This document shows positions 9,886-25,605 of a DNA stretch of 64,000 bases, piece by piece. The stretch is from Phragmites australis. Taxonomy: Eukaryota > Streptophyta > Magnoliopsida > Poales > Poaceae. A program made the position numbers and the translations under genes. Under the pieces are notes generated by a model that was given only the letters and a program-made list of their open reading frames with translations, made no database searches and had not been told where the DNA came from. The stretch is taken from assembly GCF_958298935.1 (NCBI RefSeq), contig NC_084924.1, positions 27,439,819 to 27,503,818 of the forward strand, written 5' to 3'. Numbering within the stretch: the stretch's first letter is position 1; the number at the start of each line of letters is the position of its first letter.

Positions 9886-10642
9886 TAAGGAATTGTAACA
9901 ATCTATAACTGACGCAGTGTACCACACAACTTAGCTAAAAAACTATGACACTACTAAACTGTGGTATGCAATATGCATGTGGCAACAAATCAAACATATA
10001 CGCTCTAAATAACCTTTCCAACAATACAATCAAAATTAAATTAAAAGTTAGGTTATCTCGCTAATTAATCAGGCACGGGCGGTGAACTACCAGTACTTAT
10101 TTCGATGATATACAAGTGATATGCCAGCAGCTGGCTGGACTAGCTAGTAGCCTAGGATTGCTCCGCACGTTCGTCCAGAAGTGAATTGGCCCATTAATTT
10201 AGCCGGCATCTCTTCGATGTGTATGCTCATTATCTATTTATTTTGCCGAACTCGTGCTAATTAGCTATCTTATCTGTTTGCTGCCTGCTCGGTAATAATA
10301 TCAGTAATGCAAATACTCTGTGCAGCTTCAACATGTCTAGGTCAACGAGATTATTGCAAAATGAATACTACTTCTGGACTCCTAGCTAGCATGAGATCAA
10401 TATTATCACACAGCTCAAACCAACCATATTATCTACCAGTGGATGCAAATAGGAAGATGTAAATAGAAATATAGTAAGCAAGACTAGTCACTAGAAGAGC
10501 CAAATTGGCATCTATTATTTGCACAAGGACAATTGGACAAGGACAGGTCATCTAAGGTGTCGAGTTGAAAGAAATGGAGAGATCAACCAGAGAGGGGATA
10601 TGCAAGCAAGCACCTTGAATCCTTGAGGAGGAGGGGGCGGCA
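9886..10642. other. Noncoding region upstream of the O-glucosyltransferase pseudogene
   Basis: The first ~120 bp belong to the possible MITE flanking the hAT insertion. The rest, to 10642, would hold the promoter and 5' leader of the pseudogene. No clear TATA box or other feature was recognised. Confidence 0.4.
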
Positions 10643-10922
10643 TTGGTGCCGTCGCCAGTGCCTTCATGGGAGGATGGGCTGGCGCCGCCGTGCAAGGACA
10701 TCGACTTCGACGACGCTGATCCGGCGGCGGTGCAGCTGGAGCACTGCTCGCAGACAGTGGAACAGAAGCAGCCAACAGCAGCAAAGCCGTGGTGGTGGTC
10801 ATGGACGCTGCTGCCGACGAGGGGTGCCGCGAGGCTGGTTATCGGTGGCCTCGTCTTCTTGATCGCCTAGCTCACGCTCGTCAGCACCACCACCGGCTGG
10901 TGGATCAAACTCTGACTCAGCT
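10643..10922 (+). pseudogene. Exon 1 of a broken CAP10/Rumi-like O-glucosyltransferase
   Basis: From the ATG at 10643 the frame reads an acidic leader, then PWWWSWTLLPTRGAARL and a hydrophobic segment VIGGLVFLIA. This looks like the signal anchor of a type II Golgi/ER membrane protein. A TAG stop interrupts after LIA, and the same frame then continues LTLVSTTTGWWIKL to a second stop (TGA) before a plausible donor CTG|GTAAGT-like site near 10922. The second exon is proposed to be 7.4 kb away at 18366, with transposons filling the intron. The link between exons is inferred from order, orientation and the missing membrane anchor of exon 2. Confidence 0.55.
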
Positions 10923-11440
10923 GTAAGTAATTCTAGTGTTAATCGACTAGCCAGCTAGGTGCGTGATTAACTGTTTGTTTGTCGGATTTCCTACGACGAA
11001 ACTGTGGACAGTATTTTGGAGGCAAAACCAGTTGAATTTTGCACCTTAGGATCTAGCTTCAACATTCGTGCTCCGACTGGCTATTTCTTCTTTTTTTTTC
11101 CCGCGGCGGTAGAGCTTCTTCTGCAACCTTTGTCATTTCAGGTTGGTGGTAGCATGACGTGGGAGGTGGCTGTGGTGTGGCCTTGGCGGCGTTGCTGATG
11201 GCGAGGAGGGCGACGAATCGGAGCGTTTAGATGGCAGTGGTGGCATCTCAGACGTTGGTGTTGCCACCAGAGCCAATTGGGGTGGCGTCGTGGAAAACGG
11301 GAAAAGCTAGCGGCGGAGGCAGGAAAAGCTATGAGAGCTGCTTTTCTCTTCCTCCAAAGTATGTTGTAAAAGTAGAGGAGGAGGGCTTAAGTCCTCTGCC
11401 CCCACGATATAGGAAAAAGTGTCGCATCATACGCATCAAT
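10923..11440. other. Proposed intron sequence of the pseudogene before the CACTA element
   Basis: This stretch contains short GC-rich frames (for example from 11231) without recognisable domains. It may include further remnants of gene sequence, but nothing can be named. Confidence 0.3.
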
Positions 11441-11499
11441 ACACAACACTGCTATTGGCGGGTGGAAACATCTTTTCACAGATGTTTAGCGCACTCATC

Positions 11500-11705
11500 T
11501 AGGAACGAAGACCTGTGGAAATGAACGATTTTCACATACGCAAAACTGACCGCTTGTGGAAATAGATTTCGTATAAGAAACCGCGTGTGAAAGGTTCTTT
11601 ATGTTAACCGCATGTAGAAATACATTTCCACATGCGGTTGACTTAAGGAACCGCCTGTAGAAAATGGATTTTCATAGACGGTTCATTAAGCCAACCGCCT
11701 GTGGT
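11500..11705. repeat. Left subterminal repeats of the CACTA element
   Basis: Several copies in both orientations of AACCGC(C/A)TGT(G/A)(G/A)AAA alternate with their complements. They match the repeat family at 15000-15230 and 59040-59340. Such repeats are the expected binding sites of TNPA-like proteins. Confidence 0.8.
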
Positions 11706-11860
11706 ATGTATTTCTTTAAAAAAAATTAGAATATATTTTATTCTCTCCAGATTTCATACAGTTTCAATTATATCACAGATATCAATAGCATCACAGATTT
11801 CACAAATTTCAATATTTAACACAAGTACAATAATATTCACAACATCACAAGCCTATATTG

Positions 11861-14800
11861 CTAAAAGTCTTTCTTCTCCCACTCACAAAGCCTAGGATGG
11901 CTAGCTATTTCACCTCCGCGATCAAAGAATCTGCCGTTCTTGTGGATGACTTCGTGCATAATAAACCGGCACATGTCATGTTGGACATTTTGGATATCTT
12001 TGTCTGTGAGAGATTGGTCGGTTTTATTTTGGACCATCCGTACCTGGATTGAAAACACAACTAAAAGAGTTAAAACACTACTGATAACGAAAACATAACC
12101 AAATAAGAATGTGCATGCGCAATGATGACTTAAGGCCTCAGGGTTCGTTGTGTACCTCCTGTTTATCCTAAGAAACTCGAAAACATAATATCCACAAAGA
12201 ATGCTATTGAAACCTTGCTTGTTGCACTTCAAATAAAAACGCAACGTATTCGTTAATTCAATAAGACTCTTCGTCATAAATAGCGAGATGCAAGCATTAG
12301 AAGTGTGTTATTACCGGAAAGTGTGTACGGACCACCATCGCATCCGGCTTGGCCGTATCGTGTATCTCACCTTTCGTTACGTACCACTTGTAGGCCCTAC
12401 TCAAATGACAATAATTAATTATCAATTCATAAATGATTTATAAGAATTTTATGTATGGGGATTTATTTTACCTCTGTATAACGTTAATGAAATCTTGGTA
12501 GGATTTTTGTTGAAAATCGGCTGAGTCAAGGACCATGAGTCTGCCTGACTTCGGCATCAACATTATACAAATATAGTGGTCACTACATGAATTATTATGT
12601 TAAATTCTTGATCGATCAACTAAGTTGAATACTTATGTTAGGTTCATGACGTATCACACTTACTTAAAGTTGTAGGGAGCTAAGATGCAGTCCTTGTCCT
12701 GCATTTTTAGCATAGCCCTTCCTATGTAGGCTGACATTTCGAGCATTTTTTATTTGGTTAGGACCCTTGCTTTATCCTTTTTACTCTTCCCCTTAATCTG
12801 GGGGTCATCACTCCTCAAGTTCACGACCATGTTGGGCTAGAAAATTCGTTGCGGATTAATGAATCCGACGGGCCTCTTCAACTTTTCCGCATCGTTAAAT
12901 TGCATCCTACAGATCAAGTCACTAGTCATTAGCTTCTATAGCATACATTGGTAGGTATATGAACGTAGGGGTAGATTGTAGGTACTTACAGGCACCACAC
13001 GCTTATGAGATTGATGTCGAGTTTTTCCCAGCGGAACAAAGTGTGCATGTCCTTAAAATCCAATATGAGATAGGAGTCTCTGCTTAGATAAACGTTAGCG
13101 GGGACAGAAGCAGTGATTACGGAGAACCTCACGCGACATGCCCTCATGTACCATTCGTGGAATTTCCTCATCTCCCATGGACTTTCTTGGAGTTGAAACG
13201 ATGGCAGAAATAGCTTGCCATGCTCATATTTCTCAAGAACATCTGGTGTAGGCAAGAAATCCATCTGAGTGGTACTTAATGTTTTGCCAGTTTCTTTCGC
13301 AAGATCGCCCTTCGCTGGAGATTCCTGAGCGGATGATGTCTTTTCTTTTGAGGATAGAAGCCACCTCTTCACCGGATCAGGTAGAGTCTTCTCGTATGGG
13401 GTAATCATTTTAGGGACTCTCCGATGCTCAGGTGATGGATGTGCCGGTGGCGCAGATGCTAGAGATGGAGAAGCCGGAGTCGGAGATGCTGGAGGCGAAG
13501 GTGCCGAAGTTGTAGACAGTGAAGCACGATGCGAAGTTGCATGAGGCGGAGATACCTGGTGCGGGGGCGATGGTGCCTGAGGCGGAGAGGCTTGGCTCTG
13601 GGGCTGAGGTGCCTGAAGTAGAGAGACTTGGCTCTGAGGCTGAGGTGCCTGAGGCGGAGAGGGTTGGCTCTGGGGCGGAGGTGCCTGAGGCAGAGATGCT
13701 GTGCACTGGGACAGCCGTGACGCTGACGATTGTGACTTCTGATGGCTGAAGATGATATCCCGTTTGGGCCACAGAATGAAGTTGCCAATAGCCTCATCGA
13801 GAATCTCGATACCCTCAGGTGTGCTAATGTCAAGCTTGTACTTCATGAAAACCGGCTGCACCGAGTCGACTTGTACCTTGGCGTAACCGGGCGGAATATC
13901 TTGATTGTGAAACACACGACCTGGAATGGCCTGGCTAGTGGCAGCCTCGACAGTGAAGTCTCCCTTGCCGAACGGAACATGTAGAATGCAAGGGGTAGCC
14001 TCTGTGATATCATCCACAGGATATCTCTGGCTATCAACATGCGTGGACCCGACACTGCTCCGAAAGCCTAGACTGGTTGGTTGCTCTATCAGCATTAATG
14101 CCGCCCTTTCCTTTTCCTTTTCATTCCACATCTTCATGAATTGGACCTTGACCTGTTCTTTTATCTGTTCCTCTAGGGCCTTCTTATATCTATTACGGGT
14201 CTTGTACTGGCCTGCGGTGTCTGGGAACCCATGCTTCCAGCCCACTTTTGATCCGATACCTCGAGTGCGACCCGGGTGTTCCTTGTTCCCCAGGCCTTGG
14301 TAAGTAGGCCATTCTCCCTGTCGTCCTCTAGAGACCCTTCATTAGCAATCTCTCGGATGGTCTGGGTCACCTCCATGGTCTCGGGGCTATTAAAGACTAA
14401 GTCCCCAGACTCGGTTCGTTGTGACCGAGCGTAGACCCAGTTCCTGCTTCGCTCGTCACAATTTTCCAAAGGGTTGGATTTCCCAGCCCGGACAGCCTCT
14501 TCTTCTTGACTCCTCCAATCAGGAATTGTGGGGGCGTACCTAGATGAGCCCAGGTGATGGTGGTGCTTGTTCTTCTTCACAAGGTCCTTGAACGATTCAC
14601 CTAGTTTGATAGCCTCAGGTGTGGTCTTCTGCCTAACAAATTCTACCCATTGGTGTGGCATAATCTTTCCGTATTTATTAAAGGGTACCACGTTCTTCTT
14701 CACGAATTCCTTATTTAGCTCACTCTTCCAGCCCCAGAAGCTCTTTCTCATAGTTTTCAATGCATTCTGTTTGGTTGCTTCTCCTGTTCCCAAGGGGAAT

Positions 14801-14997
14801 CGGATGGTTCTCTGCAATGTTGCCCACAGAAACTCTTTCGTCTCATCCGGAAGCAACCGCCAATCAGTTATAGTGATTGGGACATACTCCTTGACAACAA
14901 ATCCGTAACTGTTGTGGAATTTGTCGCAAGCCTCACGAGGTGCAACAGGCTCCCCTTCAATACCGACATGTGTTATTGTGTAAATGCTGGACGGCAA
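11861..14997 (-). pseudogene. CACTA second gene: TNPA-like N-part plus Ulp1-type (C48) protease
   Basis: Two overlapping frames (14997-14173 and 14245-12986) form one protein broken by a frameshift near 14290. The first part resembles plant En/Spm-associated proteins; a Pro/Gln/Ser-rich linker lies at about 13430-13700. The next exon (about 12910-12667) has two in-frame stops, TAG and TAA, both explicable as C-to-T changes. Further exons encode a Ulp1-like cysteine protease: DHYICIMLMPKSGRLMVLDS (His and Asp of the catalytic set), RAYKWYVTKGEIHD, then KQGFNSILCGYYVFEFLR (Gln and catalytic Cys). The last exon ends at 11861 after CRFIMHEVIHKNGRFFD. The protease residues are kept although the gene is broken upstream. 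Known relatives are SUMO-protease-like proteins captured by CACTA and Mutator elements. Confidence 0.8.
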
Positions 14998-14999
14998 CA

Positions 15000-15230
15000 G
15001 GCTCCATTTTCACAGGCGGTTGGTATAAGAAACCGCCTGTGAAAATGCACCATTTTCACAAGCAGTTGCTTATGTCAACCGCCTATGGAAATAACTCCAT
15101 TTCCATAGGCGGTTGACATAAGGAACCGCCTGTAGAAACTAGTTTTCACAGGCGGTCCTCAGCCGCACGGGGTCGCAGCCACTTTCTCAGGCGGTTGATC
15201 CTATGAACTGCCTGTAGAAATGAAACCTAG
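15000..15230. repeat. Right subterminal repeats of the CACTA element
   Basis: Alternating direct and inverted copies of TTTCACAGGCGGTT and AACCGCCTGTGAAAA. The outermost part matches the second CACTA element at 58990-59060, including GGCTGCG(A/G)CCCCGTGCG. Confidence 0.85.
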
Positions 15231-15260
15231 GTGTCTCAGAAAATAGCTTTTGTAGTAATG

Positions 15261-17110
15261 ACGGTTAGCAAATAGAGACTCAAAGACATTGTGTCAATTA
15301 GTCAAAGTGCATTTATCAAGAAGTAATGCATCCATGACAATTTCTTCTACGTACAAAGCGTAACCCGTGAACTACATAGGTTGAAGAAACCGGCTCTCTT
15401 CATCAAACTTGATATTTCGAAGGCATTTGACTCAGTAAATTGGCCTTACCTGCTTGATGTAATGCAAACCATCGGTTTTGGCCAAAGATGGAGAAGTTCG
15501 ATTTCGGCGCTATTCAGAACTTCAACCTCTAAAGTTCTCCTCAACGGACAACCGGGGCAACCAATCCAACACGCGAGAGGCCTGCGCCAAGGAGACCCCC
15601 TCTCGCTGATGCTTTTCATTCTAGCTATAGACCACTTGCAGCGCCTAATTGAGCTTGCGGCACAAAAGAACATCATCAAATCAGTTCTGCCTCGTCGGGC
15701 AAGCATGAGATGCTCCCTTTACGCGGATGACGCGGCCATTTTCGCTCGCCCCGACACCTCTGATCTCACGGCTCTTAGCGTGATTCTTTCAATCTTTGAG
15801 AAATGCTCCGGGTTAGCAACGAATTTGTAGAAAACTGAGATTTATCTACGTTGTGAGGAAATTAACACGGACACTCTTCTGCAAAACTTCCCGTGGAAGA
15901 TCTGCGAATTCCCATGCCGTTACATAGGACTTCCGCTATATAAGAGAAGGCTAACCAAATCAGAAATTCAACCGGTGATTGACAAGTTAGGGAGTAGGCT
16001 GTCGAGCTGGAAAGGAAAGTTCATGTCTCTGGCGAGAAGAGAAACCCTAGTAAGGACGGTCATGTCGTCGCATCCGATTTACTTCCTCACGGTGTTTCCT
16101 TTCAAAAATTGTTTAGCCAAAAAGATTGACCGCCTTAGAAGAGCTTTCCTTTGGAGAGGTGAAGAACCAGATAAGGTTACGGGAGCACATTGCCTTGTGA
16201 ATTGGAGCACAGTTTGCATGCCAAAGACCCTTGGTGGTTTGGGCATTTTAGATTTGCAGAGTTTTGCCGATGCTCTTCGGATTAGATGGCTATGGTTTAG
16301 CTGAAAGGAAGAAGAAAGGCCTTGGACGCAGTTGCAACTTCCCTATGACCAGATAGACCAAGATTTGTTCAATGCATCAACAATAGTTACCTTAGGTGAC
16401 AGAAAGAAAACTCTTTGCTGGTAGTCTAGCTGGATCAATGGACAAGTGCCGAAGAACATTGCACCCAGTGTATATGAAAAGTCCGAGAGAAAGAAACAAC
16501 TAGTTTGCGACGCACTCCCAAACCACAATTGGATTAATTGGTTTGGTCCAATTAAAACTCAATCAGAGCTCGATCAGATGGCGTTGCTATGGGAACATTT
16601 ACACGATATGGTCATCTCTGAGGGTTCTTAGGATTTCATCACTTGGAGGTGGACCGAAAACGGTGAATACTCGACGAAAAGTGCATACTAGATGCAATTT
16701 ATAGGTAAGTTGAGAAGATATAATATGGCAAACATATGGAAAGCAAAAGCGGAATCCGAATGCAAAAACTTCTCATGGATCCTTCTACAAAACAAGATCC
16801 AAGCTAATAAACATGTTGCTCATAACCGTAGAAAGGATTTCAACGGGATGGTTATCTATTTTTGGTGGCACATTTGGAAGGAACATAATAGAAGGATCTT
16901 CCAAAACCAATCGTTGCTTGCTCACATGGTTGCCTCCATGATAAAAGATTCGGTTATGATCAAGAGAGTTGCGTGGAGGGAGCAAGTCATGGAAGCAAAT
17001 GATGATTAATCCCTCCTGAAGTGCAGGCGCTTGCTGGCCTTTCTCTAATCTATGATAAAATCAGCAGAGCTACTGCTGTCACTTCGAAAAAAAATACGGT
17101 TAGCAAATAG
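15261..17110 (+). mobile_element. 5'-truncated L1-type LINE with 15-bp TSD
   Basis: The element body is 15276-17095 and ends in a short A-rich tail (GAAAAAAAATA). It is flanked by perfect copies of ACGGTTAGCAAATAG at 15261-15275 and 17096-17110, the signature of target-primed reverse transcription. It lies only 3 bp beyond the CACTA terminus, so it inserted after or beside that element. Truncation removed the 5' end and endonuclease. Confidence 0.92.
15276..16990 (+). pseudogene. LINE reverse transcriptase fragment (ORF2)
   Basis: Translation begins inside the reverse transcriptase fingers (SQSAFIK, IHDNF). It continues with ALFIKLDISKAFDSVNW, GLRQGDPLSLMLFILAID and the catalytic YADD box in CSLYADDAAIFARP (about 15710-15750). 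Thumb and connection sequences follow (LSSWKGKFMSLARRETLV, 16000-16300). The zf-RVT-like end appears as WTENGEYSTKSAY near 16650. Stops occur at about 15830, 16303, 16424, 16630 and 16690, so the frame is dead. The organisation matches plant L1-clade ORF2. Confidence 0.9.
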
Positions 17111-17455
17111 GTTATGCCAATGATAAGACGGTGTTTAAGGGAGTCCTCTTCAAGATATAATATGACAAATAGATGTGGGAGGCTGAGGAAGGGATAGGGT
17201 CTGATTGGGTTAGGAGGAATTGAGCAAAGCTGGTAGGATTACGGTTGTGATTTATAAGGTGGAGTGTTGTACCTTGAATTTGTTGGATCCCGAAGAAAAA
17301 CTTGGCTAGTTTGAGTCAAATGAAGTAGTGAATGCCATGCATCTGCTATTTTTTTGACATACACGATGTCATACGAGCGCAGGAACATGCATAACGGTGT
17401 TAACTCACATGCCTCACGATAATAGGACGAGGGGAAGTCAACTGAACCTAGGTGT
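17111..17455. other. Residual intron sequence, nothing recognised
   Basis: About 350 bp between the LINE and the small hAT element, with no frame or repeat I can name. Confidence 0.35.
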
Positions 17456-17463
17456 GTGTGGAC

Positions 17464-18074
17464 TAAAGATGTTTAAATAGGTCGTGTCTATTAGGTCGAT
17501 CCAATGCACGATATTGTAGATACGGCCCAGGTATGGTACGGCTCGAGTCGAGATGAGTTGGATCAGCATGGCATGAGACCACGAGCCGTGTCTAGGCCGA
17601 GCGTACGGCACGAGGCCACGGACCGTACCTGGGTCGAGCGCGTGGCACGACGTGCCAGCACAGGCACGGTCCAGCTCAGGCCGGCACGATCCGTCAAGGC
17701 ACGCATGGGCCTAGCTATTTTCTATATTTTTAATTTTGTATCTTTTTATCTATTTTCTATATTTTTATCTCATTTTATCAATTTTTTATATATTTATTAA
17801 TTTTGTAGCTAATTTTTTTATTTTTTGGGCCGCCCGTGGTGCCATGCCTGTCGTGCCCACCGAGCCGGCTATACCGCCGGACCGCAATCGTGCCCGAACC
17901 GACCCAGCACGGCACGGTGGCTGACGGGCCGTGCCGTGGGTCGAGGAGGAGGCACGTGGACCGGCACGGCATAGCCCATTACAGTAGTTGGACCGTTCGG
18001 GTCGTACCATAACCGGACCGTGCCAATCCGAACTCGTGCCGGGCCGACTCAAATGGTCTATTTGACCATCTCTA
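17464..18074. mobile_element. Non-autonomous hAT element (611 bp) of the same family
   Basis: The left TIR is TAAAGATGTTTAAATAGGTC. The right end in reverse complement reads TAGAGATGGTCAAATAGACC. The flanks GTGTGGAC (17456-17463) and ATGTGGAC (18075-18082) form an 8-bp TSD with one mismatch. The interior is GC-rich GGCACGG/GTGCCG sequence around an AT-rich core (about 17705-17825), with no transposase. TIR and arrays resemble the autonomous element at 5801-9877, which could supply transposase. Confidence 0.88.
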
Positions 18075-18365
18075 ATGTGGACCCATACACATGCATTTCA
18101 AACTGAATCTCGAAAAATTCAGAGACATAGCATTTTTTTTAACGATCTTGTCTTTTTTGTACAGCTCATGAATGATAGCATTTTTACACGTATTTTAGCT
18201 AGCATGGGAACATGCTCTATCGTATTCTACGTCTATGAATTTATAAAGAATTTTTAAATGCACAAGCTTATACGTAGGTCCGACTTTTGACAGGCACCTA
18301 GGTACGATGATTTACACTCAACTAGGTAGCTAATGTACATGCATGCGTGCAGTCGTTCCTGCTTG

Positions 18366-19604
18366 GCAGCCGCAGACATTGACGACAGAGAACGACACGT
18401 CCGCCACCAGTACATGCCGCCGCGTAGGTGCTGCGCTGCAGCATCGCCGTCGCCGTCATCAGTAGTGCCACCGTTCTCCGGACCGCCGCCGTCGTGCCCG
18501 GACTACTTCCGGCACATCCACTCGGACCTGTCGCCGTGGCGCGAGACGGGGATCACGCGTGAGGCGGTGGAGCGCGGCCGGGACCGCGCGCACTTCCGGC
18601 TGGTAGTGATGGGCGAGCGCGCGTACGTGGAGACGTACCAGCGCCCGTTCCAGACGCGGGACGTGTTCACGCAGTGGGGCATCCCTGCAGCTTCTGGCCC
18701 GCGCGTCCCGGACCTGGACCTCATGTTCAACAGCGAGGACATGCCCCAGGTGCGCGCCGCCGACTTCGCCGATGACCCATCCGAGGCGCCGCCACTCTTC
18801 CGCTACTGCAAGGACGACGCCACGTTGGACGTACATCCTCTTCCCGGACTGGTCCTTCTGGAGCTGGCCCGACGTGAACATCCGCCCGTGAGCGCTCCTG
18901 GAGGCGGCGCGCGAGAACCGGCGCGTGCCCTGGCCGGAGAGGGAGCCCTACGCGTACTGGAAGGGGCAACCCCGACGTGTCGCCCCGCGCGCCGACCTCC
19001 GGAGACGTGGACTGGAACGCGCGGCTGTACAGGCAGGACTGGGCTTCGAGGACTCCAACCTGCCTGGTACAAGATCTACGTGCAGGGGAGAGGTCGTGGT
19101 CGGTGCGCGAGAAGTACATCCTGGCCTGCGATTCGACTCGCCGATGCTGCTCGTCGACACGCCCTACCGCGACTTCTTCTCGCGGGGGCTCGTCGCCGGC
19201 AGGCACTACTGGCCCATCGCCCCCGCACGCAAGTGTCCCTCCACCAAGGTCGCCGTCCAACGCGCCAACTCCCATCCGGCGCAGGCGCGCGGCTTCGCAC
19301 GGGAGGACCTCAGCATGGACCACGTCTACGACTACATGCTGCACGTGCTCACCGAGTACGCACGCCTGCTCCGGTACGCGCCCACCGTCCGGAGAAGGCC
19401 GTCGAGCTCTGCCTCGAGTCCGTGGCCTGCCCCGCGCGCGGACGCCACCGCTAGTTCATGATGGAGTCCAGGGAGAGGCACGTCTCCAACTACGAGCCCT
19501 GCACGCTGCCACCGCCCTTCACCGCCGGCGAACTCGAGGGGATGGCCCGAAGGGACGACGACGTGCGCAGCGAAGTGCAAAAGATGGACGAGCAGAATAA
19601 TTAG
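18366..19604 (+). pseudogene. Exon 2 of a CAP10/Rumi-like protein O-glucosyltransferase, frameshifted
   Basis: Members of this family add glucose or xylose to proteins in the ER or Golgi. The sequence begins with CPDYFRHIHSDLSPWRETGI and includes VPDLDLMFNSEDMPQVRAAD, LFRYCKDDATLDV, EPYAYWKG, WNARLYRQDW, YKIYVQGRG-type, EKYILACDS, VDTPYRDFFSRGLVAGRHYWPI and MDHVYDYMLHVLTEYARLLRYAP. These are in the expected order of a CAP10 domain. They lie in different frames: shifts occur near 18837, 18970, 19130 and 19390, and again before MESRERHV at about 19462. A TGA also replaces a conserved Trp after VNIRP (about 18888). The last codons, RSEVQKMDEQNN, end at 19604. Several breaks make a functional product very unlikely. 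GC content is typical of a grass coding exon. Confidence 0.88.
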
Positions 19605-19964
19605 CTGACTGCTTTTAAGTTTTAACACCAACATGTATGCTGTATAGGTACAGCTAGTCTTGGATTCATAGGCATGGGGCCTACCTCTTTTTTCTTTCTA
19701 ATTTGCTGCATTTTTTTCTAATTTGAATTAGATTTTACAGATTTGCTTCATTCTTTTTCTAATAAACTTCGTTTTATTAGTAATATCCTATACTATTATA
19801 GATGTACCTAGCACACAATATGATCGTCCATATTGAATATATAAATTATTTGATGCATTGAGCAAAAACAAAATTTGTGTGCTTCACCAATCTTTGTAAG
19901 TGCAGGTCTTCCTATGGCTATCACTCTATTGAATTACTAAAAGAGAAAGCCGCTGACATCCTGT
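19605..19964. other. Convergent intergenic spacer
   Basis: AT-rich spacer between the plus-strand pseudogene and the minus-strand metallophosphoesterase gene. It should contain the 3' untranslated region of the latter. No other feature seen. Confidence 0.5.

Positions 19965-25605
<5,641 letters not shown>

Larger units (their letters stand above)
5661..10005. mobile_element. Possible MITE split by the hAT insertion
   Basis: Sequence on both sides of the hAT element shares a vocabulary of GTGGC/GCCAC words. The outer ends look like degenerate inverted repeats: the left arm near 5661 reads GAGTCTATTTTGACTGGTAC and the reverse complement of the right arm near 10005 reads GAGCGTATATGTTTGATTTG. 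Removing the hAT element and one TSD copy would leave a MITE-sized unit of about 260 bp. Arm similarity is weak and TSDs do not match exactly, so this is an inference. Confidence 0.3.
11440..15257 (-). mobile_element. CACTA (En/Spm) element lacking a tnp2-type transposase
   Basis: The right terminus, read on the minus strand, is TACTACAAAAGCTATTTTCT followed by GAGACACC. It is almost identical to the left terminus of a second element at 58946. Both ends carry palindromic subterminal repeats built from AACCGCCTGTGAAAA (about 11500-11705 and 15000-15230). The only gene inside is a degenerate TNPA/Ulp1-type gene on the minus strand, starting 260 bp from the right terminus. No tnp2/DDE transposase is present, so the element appears internally deleted and non-autonomous. 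The left end is approximate: no clear copy of the terminal sequence was found near 11440. The trinucleotide after the right end is ATG. Confidence 0.75.

Noticed and set aside
9459..9908. Long frames in the right GC-rich block
   Set aside because: Same composition artefact, in the subterminal array of the hAT element.
13428..13833. Ser/Ala/Pro-rich repeated frames in two further minus-strand phases
   Set aside because: Alternative phases of the Pro/Gln-rich linker repeat of the CACTA gene at 12986-14245.
18459..19344. Minus-strand frames of up to 205 aa over the O-glucosyltransferase exon
   Set aside because: Shadows caused by high GC; the plus strand carries the recognisable CAP10 motifs.
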